A DNA stretch of 64,000 nt from contig OX411548.1 of the NCBI GenBank assembly GCA_948146395.1, positions 57,059,020 to 57,123,019 of the forward strand, in the 5' to 3' direction. A model generated the notes under the pieces. That model was not told the origin of the DNA, made no database searches, and saw nothing but the letters and a program-made list of their open reading frames with translations. Below, piece by piece: positions 46,786 to 59,400 of this stretch; position 1 is the first letter of the stretch, and the number at the start of each line of letters is the position of its first letter. The DNA comes from Fragum whitleyi. Lineage: Eukaryota; Mollusca; Bivalvia; Cardiida; Cardiidae. The position numbers and the translations under genes are program-made.

Positions 46786-47280
46786 ATCTTATAATGAATA
46801 GCTCTTTTTCTTAAAATTGATTCTGAAAATGTGTTTAGAATAGTCTACTTATAACAATCGCCTTTATGTTTATAATTAGATGGGTAAGGGTATGCATGTT
46901 AATAGTGATTGAGTATTTTGGTGCAATTTGTATCCAACCCAGTAAATCATTACACGATAGTTCTAAAGACACTTAGTGTTGTTTTCAGTCTAGGTATACG
47001 CAATGTTTAATGACAGTCTGAAGATGGAGGCCCTCTTGTGCCTTTTGTTAGTTTTTTACTTGTGTTAAACTTAACATAAGAAAAATATCAACATAAGTCA
47101 TCAACATCTCACTGTCCTATAAACTGTATACTAAGTACATGTACTGAAAAAGTGCTGCTCAATTGCTGCCTAAGGAATAGAATATCTTTTATATATCTTT
47201 TGAGTATAACTTTATTTTAAACAAAATAAAATCCATAATGTTTTGTTTATAATCTTTTATTTTTTACAGATAAAAGCAAG

Positions 47281-47425
47281 ATGTCAAAGACATCACTTTC
47301 AGGTTCAAGAAGGTCGAGTAAGATGCGAGAAGATAGTGAACTATATTTAGAGTGCAAAGCTGCTTTTCTTACTGAATATGATGATATTGAAGAGAAAATT
47401 GAATCAAAGAGTAAACTCATTTCCT
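47281..47425 (+). CDS. EFCAB7: EFCAB7 coding exon 1
   Basis: Residues 1-48: a Ser/Arg-rich start (MSKTSLSGSRRSSKMREDSE), then LYLECKAAFLTEYDDIEEKI. Donor T|GTAAGTT. The exon itself probably begins at 47270. No in-frame stop lies between the acceptor and the ATG, so a longer N-terminus from an upstream exon is not excluded. Confidence 0.88.
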
Positions 47426-50400
47426 GTAAGTTGATTGTACATTGTATCATTTGTGGATATATCATTTAAGATTAACACCAAGCAGAAGCAAAATCAAATG
47501 TCAAATTCTCATACTTCAGATCAATACTCTAAAATACTATAGATCAGAAGGTAACAGAGTTTCTTTTCCAGTCTAGTTTTGGTTTCTCCCATTAAAGTGA
47601 ATGCCTGTAATTTTTAGCTCTAATGTTATCAGAGAAAACTGGAGGTATTGCTACGTTGTGGTCATAGTTGTTGTTGTTGTTATTTTTGTGTGAAAACTTT
47701 GACTTTTTGTGATATCTCTGGTTCTTATGAAGGCATTCGAATGAAACTTGGCATGCATGTATATCATCAAAAGAACAACATGTTATATTATTGAGGGGGA
47801 TAATCCTAAATGCATTTTATGCAAATTATTCCCCTTTTTGCCCAAAGCTTTTTATCCACCATCCAGCACTCAACAGCTCAGTGTAGGCACCAGTAGACAG
47901 TGCTCTTGTTACATATTTTCTGACTAGATAACAAAATCCTAGCCTATATTGATGGCTCAGAGCGAAACAGTTGTAACTCCCTATATGTTTATAGGGAGTT
48001 ACAACCGTTTCGCGCTGAGCCATCATTACAGGGAGGCTCCAGAACCCTGGTTTCCACTCCTAGTTCAGAGCAAGAGAGACAGAATGACCTGAATGGCTTT
48101 TCATCTCTGTTGTTAAGATTTCTTTTTAAGAGATGAAATAACATACAATGATAAGGACATAATCAGTGCCAAGACAATATGGGGATAATATAAACAATTT
48201 TGATTAGCAATTTATATGACGTTAAATTGAAGACGATAATTCTTTGTCAGATTGATATCTGTTCGGACTAGAAAATATAAGCCAGGCCTTTATAGCTCAA
48301 CTGAGCGCATCACCAAGGTGAGCTTTAGTGATCATTGAGTGTCTGATGTGCTTTGCCATTGTCTGTTGTGCGTTGTTTGTTGTCAGACATCAACAATTTA
48401 AGTGTTTACACTCTAGAGGCCAAAAATATGGACCAATCATCATGAAATTTTGTCAGAATAATAGTCAAGTCATAAGGATGAACTTATTGAAAATGGGAAG
48501 GATCCATGCCATATCATGGGAAAAAGGGCCTTAATGACAATTTTCTTGTTTACTCTCTAGAGGCCACAAGCATGGTCCAATCTTCATGAAATTTGGTCAG
48601 AATGTTTGCCAGGTCACAAGGATGAATCATATTGAAAACAGGAATTATCCATGCCATATCATCGGAAAGGGGGCCTTAATGACAAATTTCTTGTTTACAC
48701 TCTTGAGGCCTCAAATATGATCCAATCTTGATGAAACTTTGTCAGAATGGAAATGGGTAGGATCTGGCCATATCACAGGAAAAGGGGGCCTAAATGACAA
48801 TTTCTTGTTTATTCTCTGAAGGCCACAAATTTGGTCCTATCTTCATGGAACTTGGTCACAAAATTTGTCAGGTCACTAGGATGATCCCTAGTGAAAAAGG
48901 GAAAGATTCATATGATATCACAGAAAAAGGACCTTAATAACAATTTTCTTATTAACACTTTAGATACCACAAATATTGTCCAATATTCATGAATCTTGGT
49001 CAGAATATTTTTCAAGTCACAAGGATGACCCCTTTTGAAAATCGGAAGGATTCACCTGATATCATAGAAAAATGATTTTGTTATTTACACTCTAGGAACC
49101 ACAAATCATAAAAGTACAATTATGGCTTTCGCTGGAAAATTATTAATTAAGATAAAGATCCAAAGCTGAGCGATATAGGACCCACCATGGTCTTCTTGTT
49201 ATCAAGTCTAGTTGTAGTGAGCATTTTTAAAAATTGAAGTACAATCTAATTATATTTTGGCTATTGTCATCACCTTGGTGTCATTGGCTATGGTGTGTTT
49301 GTGCCCAGCTTTAACCTTGGTCATATCTCTGTTAATAAAGATATATACTTGAAACTTGGCATGAGTATTCTGTCAGCATCACAAGAACTATCTAGACTAT
49401 CAAGGAGAATAACTCTTGTAGATAAGAGTTATATCCCTTTTTCCAGATAATCTTTTTTCATCATCCTGAGCACCTGAAGTCAAGTGTAAGCAGGGTTTGA
49501 CACTAACTGCTTTTTGCCACCAGCCTAAAAGACCTGTAAGCCCAAAATATAACAGGTCCTCCCTGATAACAACAGGTCCTGCATGAAAACCATTTTTAAT
49601 TTTTGGCAATTAAAGGGATAAATTATAAGAAAAACGTTGTTGGAAATGAAGAAATTGCTTTTGACAAGCAATTTCTTCTTTGTCTACAATGTTTTCCGTA
49701 TGGCAGTACAAATTTTAGTTTTGGAAAAGCAATTAGTATTCATGGTGGACAGATTTGAAATAATGTACTTAGTTCTGCCATTTACAACAGGCCTGAAGGA
49801 CCTGCAGCATGGTAACATCTACCAGTCCTCCCTAAAATCCACAGGTCTCTGGCCTGAGGACTGGTGTTAGTGTCTATCCCTGTGTAAGCACCTATAGGCA
49901 GGGCTCTTGTTTTATTTACAGTTTGTCTGATGTCAAGTGATAAACAAAGTATTAGGGGTAGCCCTTAAAAGTTTAAGGAAATCTACAAGCCCATTATAAT
50001 AGTAGTATTGCATTAATATGAAGTAAGAATTAAAGTCTGATTTAAACAGTCAGTGGGCTTATGTAGGTTGTGTCCAATATCAAACTCATGATTCTGGCAT
50101 GGGAGATTTATGTTTCACCTCAGGCTTGTGCTAATATTGAAACTCTGGAATTATAGACTCCTTTACCGTGAAATTCTTGGGAATTAAAATTGATTTTAAA
50201 GGGGTCAAAACAACAGAAAGAGCAAATTATGAGAAGAATATTATCTTGGTTAAAGTGTCAAATGACCTTTTCAAACCCTACATGGTTTATGGGTTAAACA
50301 TGAGCCTTATCACACCCTGTTTTATAATGCTGCAGTCCCTGCAGTATGAATCTCCTTGTCCACGATAAAGTCAGATTTTTCTGCTTCCTAGGGTTTTATT

Positions 50401-53400
50401 TGCAACACAAACATGTATATACAGATTCATTTTAACCATTTGACTTTATCTCTTTACAGTGTTACAGTTAACAGGCAGAAATCCTACAAGAACAGCCTTG
50501 ACCAAGTACTGGACAAATGGAACAAGTAAGTAATGGAGTATTGAAAATAAAAGCAATATTCAATTAATATCTTTTGAAGATATAATTATGGCTAAGTGCA
50601 AAACAGTTGCAATTGACTATATGTTGATCAGTAGTTACACATGTAAAGCACTGAATCATTGTTATTATTCTAAACCATCAGACAAGTTATAGTTTGTTAA
50701 GCACATAGGGGCCATCTTTGAAGAGTTAAACAGACTTCGAATTCTCTAGGGAAATCTTTGAAAACTCAAAAAAACTTTTATCATTATTTTTTTTTATACT
50801 CTGAAAACTTTATTTTGTCTTGGAAAACCTTAAAAAACCCTTTATTTTGATGAGTAAACTGTTAACACCCAATTTCTTATATGAGAAAACTAAAAAGTGC
50901 TCTTTGTTACTACATGTATTACAATTATTAGACCTAGGCATTCATAGTTTGTGTATAGCATAATCAGATGGTTTTCTATAGTTTCAATAGGTCTGTTAAA
51001 CCTGAGGGTGCAAAGATTAATTATGGCAAAATTTACAGCATAAGCTAAGATTAAAGCAAAAACAACATCAAATAGAGATAAGGGTTGGATATTATATCAT
51101 TTCAGCTGCTTACCAGGTGATATTGGTGTTTGTGTTTGAATTAGATGCCATATGTTTATAAGTTTGCATCCATTTAAAGATTACAATATCTCAAAATGAA
51201 TTTCTATGGATGTTTGTTTAGGATTATGATATTGAAAAATGCATTTAAAAGAGGTTTATATGCATATATATTTTGGCTGTTTTAGAACAACATGTTGAGC
51301 TTTTGATATTTCCTCAGTGTGTTTTCTATAGGTGCTGAAGTTGTTATTATTAAGGCAAAACTTTGGTTTGGTTTAAACCTACATGTATTTGTTTTACAAC
51401 GATTTTGAAACAAGAATTTACAACAAAGAAAAATCCCTTTGATTCTGTTAAAAAAATTCACCAGTACTTACTTGTGTGGTTTGATAAAAAAAGACTAGGA
51501 TCAATAGTTGCTCACTAGACTTGGGGCATTCTTTTGGCTCTGTCTGTTTTCCATTTGTCTGATTGTCTTCCAAAAACTTAAACATTGGCCATACCTTTTG
51601 ATTCATTTGGGAAATACTATTGCTTGTGCCTTGAATTTCTGTTAATAGCCTTTTCAGAATTATCAGACAAGGTCAAGGTCATTTTTCATTTCTTTTGAAG
51701 AAATTTACTTAAAACTTGAAGATTTCTACTTAAAACTTGAAGACAATTACTTAAAACAACACTGCTTACAGCTTGAGAAGAACTCTTGCAATTAGGGTTT
51801 CTGTATGTCTATTGTCAGAAGTAGAGTCAAGGTCATCTATCATGTGTATATTATATCAAGGTCATATTTCTTAGATTTGATGCCATGGTTAACAAAGATA
51901 TTTTGAGAAGTTACTGCAAAACTATTGTAAGTGAATGTAAATATATAGACACTTACAATACTTTGCCCTGACCCCAACCCTGCATTCAGAACGAAAACAT
52001 GTTAATTTGTTATCGAGCTTTGCATGTGAGTCAATGTACAAATCATGTGACCATTTAACATTTTTACATCCTGAACACAGGGCTTGATTTTGTTTATGAC
52101 TGTTTTCAGTAAAAAGAGCTATTTTGAAATATTTCAGAAACCTTGTCATTCAGTGACTTTGTAGAGATCTGTAATAAGGAACCAATCACAAAGGAGGACG
52201 ATCTTATGAAAGCATTTAGGAAGATAGATGTCAATGGAGACGGATATATATCTCTGGATGAACTCTATAAAATCATGAATCAGGTATTTAAACATTTTCT
52301 TTAGAAATAAAAACTATGGCAAAAATTGCATGAAAATCAGAGAAAGCACTGATTGATTGCACTAATTGTGAGCCGAATTTCTATTGATTCGAGGGGTCAC
52401 TACACAGCTATTGTAAGTGAATTACAATAGTTTTGTGCTGACTCCTTGAACTATTATCTTTTAAATATTATGAATTAATAAGGAAAAATATGAGGTATAA
52501 ACTATGATTTTCATATTGTTTGTATTCAGCAAATTTGCTGTGCATGGCAGGGGTGTGGAATTCCCATGCCGGACTTCTACAAAACAGGTTTTCCACCCGC
52601 AGACAAGTACTTTTTTCTATGCCACTAGTCTGTGTACAAGTTAAAACCAGGACAAATATCAGAATTGTATTAAACAGATCTTAGAGATTGATTGTCGTAA
52701 TGTTGATATCAAAGGGTGGAAAACATTGTTTTTTAATGAATAAAATGCAGGAGTTCAGCATTTTGTCCTTTAAAAGCTATGTTTTCTACAAATTGATTGA
52801 TTTTTTTTATGACATGTTTTTAGCTCACCTGAGCACAAAGTGCTCAAGGTTAGCTATTGTGATAGTACAATGTCAGTCGTCTGTCGTCCCTTGTGAGCAG
52901 TCCGTCATCCTTCGTCCACAATTTCTTTAAACATATTCTCCTCCTAAACCGCTGGGCCAATCTTGATGAAACTTGGAAGGGATGTTCCTTAGGTCGAGCT
53001 CTACCAAAGTTGTTCAAATAAATGAAATCCACCCTTAGAGGATATTTTTTGGTTTTTTTTACTCGAGGATAACGCAATAAAGGGTTGATTGACTCTTATT
53101 TCCATCGTGGGCCTAACTCCTTCCAGATCTTATCCTACACATTGAGAGAGAGGCAATGGGTTCTAACCACTACTCCCCACTTTTACAGCTGGGTGGACTG
53201 GGGTCCTGTCTGTAAAGTGTCCTGCCCAGACACACAACCCGCCTCCATGGTATTGATCTTAAGTAGAAATTATCACTTTGTTAGATAATGTGATGTCCCA
53301 GGGATCAAAGAGACTCAGGTGAGCGATCTAGGACCATCATGGTCCTTTTGTTTTTGACAAGTACAGTCAAACCTGTTTTAGCGGCCACCTGTATTCAGCA

Positions 53401-56400
53401 AGCAATCTGTCTTAAGCAAGCGGTCACTGAGTTCCCAAATGACACAATTACACTGAAATTGACCTGTCTTAAGCAAGCACCTGTCTTAAGCAAGCACTTT
53501 TGGAATGTCCCTTAGGTGCTTGCTTAAGACAGGGTTGACTGTAGTAAATCATCTTTATTTTTTCTGGGGACAAGTGGAGAAACTCTGTATTTCCACATCC
53601 CTACAAGATATAAAAGGGACTGTGCTCATGTGGTATTTCCTGTTAGGATGACTCCTATATTCATGGATAGATTTGTAGGAATCTTTCACAGAATACTCCT
53701 TATCAAGTGAATTGGTCATAGTTATTATCTCACACTTTGGTCATATTCTGTTGCAATTTGGTTTTATATAAAATTTCTTTCAATTTCAAAACCTACACAT
53801 CAGGATAAATTTTAATTGACACTTTCAAGGAATGGTTGTAATCTATGGGCATATTTTACTGTTAGTAATAGAATGTAGTGTCATGGGAATGGAGCATTAA
53901 TACAATGAATTTGTGTATTTGTATAAAACTTTCCCTTGACTCTTCTGACTAATTACAATAGCTTTTGAGCTGTTTTTGTTCTAGGGAAAAAATTAAATTT
54001 TTGTTATATAGTAAGGTATTACTAAAGGTTTTCATGTGATACATGAACTGAACTTGAATGTTCACTTACATAGACTTTATTTTGTAGAAAGGAGAGAATA
54101 TGTCCAGAGAAGATGTCCGTAAAATGATTGATGAAGTTGATGAGAACAAAGATGGTAGACTGGATTATAAAGAGGTAACACAGTATTCTGTATTAATAGA
54201 TGGACCTTAAGTAACAGGACAGGCATGTAGACCTAGATCAAAATGCTCCTTGAGGGTCTGCAGTGTTTGCCTGTCATTTAGCCTCATTTTGATGCATTAA
54301 GGTAGTGGACCGGTAATAGTTTTTCAGCATCTCCAAAGTAATGATTTTTTGCAGTGTTAACCAAGGTTGCTTAATGATTTGCATTAGGAAACCTTGGATG
54401 ACACTGTAAAAGAACATATGGTCTGAAATGTTGGGAAACTATTACGGGTTCAATACCTTAAGAGGCAATTATTTCCTTTCCATTAAATTGAATAGATGAA
54501 ACTCTGTAAAGCCTAGTTCTTTAAGCTTGGCTGTTTTCAGAGAAAGCCCATGGTGGGCAGGGTCTATTTTCATTTGGAATTCTTGGACTAACATTGTACC
54601 TTCAACAATAAGGCAAATGTAAATGAAACTTTGCCAGAGAGTTACTTTGGTGAGATCCACTAGATCAATATAATTCAGGTAAGTGGCTTAGGACCATTCT
54701 GGCCCTCTTGTTCGTTTAGAATAATGATAATAATTTTAAAAACTGTCTCTTGTCGCTTAATAGAAGTGGTTGCTCTAGCAAGATTTACTGCACTTAAATA
54801 TAAATTTTAAGCAAATTATCATTTAAGTTTGAGAAACAATTTATTATCTATGGCCAATATTTTCTGCCAGAATTTTAGACCAATAAATCCTACTTTTAAA
54901 GATATTTTGATTTAAAGATTTGGATTTAAAAACGGTTGCTTAATCAAAATGGTTGCTTAATAGACATGGTAGATCTAGCAAGATTAACCATATTTCAATT
55001 TGGATTGTGAGTAAATTCTTAGTTGAGTTTGAGAAAACGTTTTATGGTCTAGGGCCCTTATTTTCTGCGGGAGTTTCGAATGTTTGTATGAGAATGAGAA
55101 TGTAAATTTGCAATTGAAAATAGTTGAATATTAATACTGTATTTGTTTATTTAGCAGTTTCTAAAAGATGAAAACCTTTACTACAAAGAGGTTAGAGCAT
55201 ACAATTTACTATCAGCATGATCTGCCCCTCCCAAAATGGCATCATAGTTATTTAAACCTTTTCTATTTTACACTCTTGTGATTGAGAAATATCGATGCAA
55301 AAGAAGAATTGTTTATAACAAGCAACTTCTCCTTTTCTTGCAATACTTTCCAGTGTAGTGTGGTTTCATTATATATTTGGTATGTAATTTCTTTCAAATG
55401 AGACAAGTCTAAAACTTGGAAAAAACAGAAAAGGATATTAAATGATGTTATGGAATGTCTGCATAAATAAAAAGGCATGATTCATTAATATGGTTAGTGT
55501 ACTACCAATGGGTAATCTTTAAAGTATATATATTAATAAAGATAAAATAATGTTAAAGACATCCAAAAGTATGATGCCTAGTCTGTGCTTATGGTTTCTT
55601 GGTTGCTAACAAGGTTTATCCGCTGCACAAAATTCATTCATTTCATATACTTTGATGTCATGTAGTCTAAATAAATTATTACATTATCCCTGCTTTTTGT
55701 CCACTCTGTAAGTAATAGTTATAGTTCATTTCTGACAATTTACGCGATATAACCTAAGCGGAGCGTTAGCGGAGCGCAAGGTTATACGCGTAAATTGTCA
55801 GAACATGAACTATAACTGTTTTACCGATCGACTTATTTTTTCACTGAATAAGGCTATGTCAAACGAGTTGCACGTCAATCAATGATGCCATTCATTTTTG
55901 TTGCGTCATCCATTCTTCAATCAAATCGAGGTAAACAAAAAGTGGGAGGAGCGAATTAAATCACCATCGGGTTACTGTAGATAATTAATCTTTTGGTCAG
56001 ACAAAATCATTTGAGAACGTTCAGTAAAACAAAACCTCGTGGTTGCAACTATCGGATTTTGTATTCTATTTAGTAAGCTTTTCGCGGAAATCTTTCTCTC
56101 TTAATGGGGATTTTGTAATTGTGGAAAAACACTTATCTAGCATGGCATATTTATGTGATCATTCAAAAGGTTCGGATTCGATCCCCGACGGCGGCACTCA
56201 TCCTTTGCGACTATTTTTCTCCCACCAATGGGTCGATAATTGTAGATGTAAGATAGCAGCTGGAGAATAAGAGAAAAAGTATTGGTAGTACTGGTGTTAG
56301 AAATACCAGGAATCCATTGTTAGGTAACACAGTCGCTGCGATATAACTGAAAGATGAAAGATTGTTGAAAGCGGCGTCGAACCCCATGTAAACAAACGAA

Positions 56401-59400
56401 ACAATCGCATATTCATGGTCAATACTATTTTGTTTGCAACAAGCAAAATTAATAACCCATTGAAAGGATATAGTTACAAGGTTTTGGTTCCACTACGACA
56501 TTAGGTCAAAGTTAAACAGATCAAACTGACATGTTTCGAATCGCTTTGTTTTTGCAAATATTTATATCCGTAGAATCATTTGAGTAGGCCTATTACAAGT
56601 TGTTCTACAATTGATTGCCTACATGTACCTTTCCAAGTGCCAAGCAAACTGGTCGATCTTTCTTTACTGCTGTGCTATACCTATAGATTAATATTTTATT
56701 ATCAGAATCAGTTATATATAAGCCTTATCTTATCTTGATTAACATGCAGACAAATTATTCAAGAATTACTCCTCCTTTTAATTAACAATTTTGTATCAGC
56801 ATAACTTCAAAAAACAACTTTAAAAAAAGGTTTTTTTTAAATACTCGATTCAAGATAAAGGTTTCTCGAGACATGTTATCAGACTAGATTATGACGTCAC
56901 TGTCTGGTTTTGAGTGCAGTCCCCGCCCATAATGACCGATATTCACGTACCTCACTTATTCGAGCAGATCGGTCAGGTTATGGGATATATTTTTTGAATT
57001 TCAAACGAAATAGCGGCCTCTCATTGGCGTAAAAAATAGGGCGATCGGTAATAGCAGTTATGGTTCCCTTGATGGAAATAGTGATTAAGCTTAATTCCCG
57101 AATATATTCCAATCTATGAAATATTTTGTGTAAAAAGATAATTGGTTATGTTCCTGCTTTTTCCCTCCCTCTGCCAAAATACATGTTTTAGTTGAGACTG
57201 CATTAGTTAGAAATACAATTTTTCTCACCAATGTGATACCTGATATGCCATTTATTGTTATGCTATAAGCCCTGAGGCTTTATTCCTTTTTATCCTCTAT
57301 GAGTGTAAAGGGTTTTCTGACATTAATAGAGTTCAGTTATATAGGGGGGAAAAACATTCCTTACGGCCATTCCATGTCATAGTGTGAGAGTTGCATGTTA
57401 ACATGGTTATTATGGGAAACTAGTTTTTTACTTCTGGATTATATTCATGCAACATTTTAGACAAAGGAAATTCCTTTTGGATACTGAAATAAGTAATAGT
57501 GAAAGAGCTTCATTTGGGTTTGTACAAAAGACAACCATTATTTTGATGGGTTAGTGTAAACTTTTTGCAACTGTAATTTATTTGCTCTTTGAAAAATACA
57601 AAAGTCCAAAATTTTCTCCTCGATTTATATAGATATATATATATGTGACCTGTCACGCGAAAAAGAACCGTCTCGGAACTCGATAAAATGAATATTTGAA
57701 AAAGAGATTGGGTCAAGCATAGATCAACCAGAGGTTGGATTTCAAAAATTCTTTCACTGGAAGGTAGATTGATCATTCTAGATTCAGGAAAAAAAGCATA
57801 GTGCGAAAAGTTTTGATCCTATTCAGTCTGCTCAATACGCGCAGTCTGACTAGGGTTGACACTTACGCTCTTCCCCAGATGGTCTCTTTTTTGCGTGACG
57901 GGTCACCTATATTATATTATATAAATGTTAATTTTTGCTTTAAGATGTGGTCATATAAGTCAGACAGATTATATTATCAGGAGGTATGCTATTATTTGCA
58001 TGAGGTACTTGTTCAGCATTTTGAGCATTTACAAAATTTAAGTAACATTCACCAGGATTCATTTTAAGTTTTCTGACATACCTCCACCCTTCCTGTCTGT
58101 TCACACCATAATCCTGCTGTACACAAAGTTTTTATGGACAGTATAGACCAAGATCGGTCTGCCATGATGTAGTGTCTGATCTGAGCCTGCAGTGCCTGCC
58201 TTCCACTTCATAATTGTGGGAGAAAACTTGAGCCACACTGGTAAAAATGTCACAAAACATTGGTAATTGGTGGAAATAAAGTTAAGGTGAAGCAAGACAA
58301 GGGTTACAACCCTAGTCATTGTGAAGTAACATCCTAGCAAAATTGCTGTACAGTCTGTTTGAAATTCTTTAAGGACTAACATTAAGCCAAATTTCTATAA
58401 TATGAATTGGTGAAAACTTATTTTTCCAGTCATTTCATTTTTTTAATCTAATACCATGAAGAATTATGATTTTCAGGATTTTTGAAAGTAAAATGATGAT
58501 TTTGTCAGTCCATCTACAAGTTAACTCCCAGCCTAACATACATACTTGTTTCTATAATAAACAGAACTATTTGACTAAAAAAATAGTTCTGATTTGCTTA
58601 GGGGTAGAGTCAAGTGATTGTTTAAAATCAATTAGTTTTATAAAATTTATTTTTTTCTGTGTAATTGACTTGTAAAATGAGTGTATTCTGTCTTTGTGCA
58701 AAGAAAAGCATTAGACCAGATATTGTTAATCATCTATATCTATTCTGAGATGAACCCCATGCTCCCTTTTTCAGGTTAATCAAAATTGACTTTTTAAAGA
58801 AATCGTTGTGATTTTTATGAGGAAAACCCAACAAACAGGGCAAGTTATAACAGTACAAATCATGAGATATTGCTCAAAATCGACTATTAAAAGAAATCTT
58901 TGCAGTTTTCATTAAGAAAACCCATGTCATGTGACATTTAAGTTTAAAACGACATGACTGTTGATATGCTAATGAGCTATCCAAATAAGGAATAATGGTC
59001 ATTTATTGTGCCATTAATTAAGTATAAAACCACATGTTTTTACTATATGTTTACATTTACTTACTGCTAAATAGCCTTCTCCACCCCTTGTGTGTAAGAG
59101 CGGAAAATGCAAAAATATTAACATTAACTAGATAAACAAAATTATTGTTTTGAAACCATTTTTTTTTTTTCAAAAAATAATTTTTGGAATGGTATTAAGC
59201 TAAAATTAAGATGTATAAAACATTAAAAACATTTTTAACAATATATTTTTGTGTAATTGATGTAAAACATTGGTCCTTATATTAGTCAAACAGACTATAA
59301 AGTGCTTAAAGCAGTGATGTACAAATTGTGAAATGTTAATTGTTTGGAAAATGTAATTTTTCAACTCTTATTTGGTGTAAAAAACAGTTGGTAGCGACTA

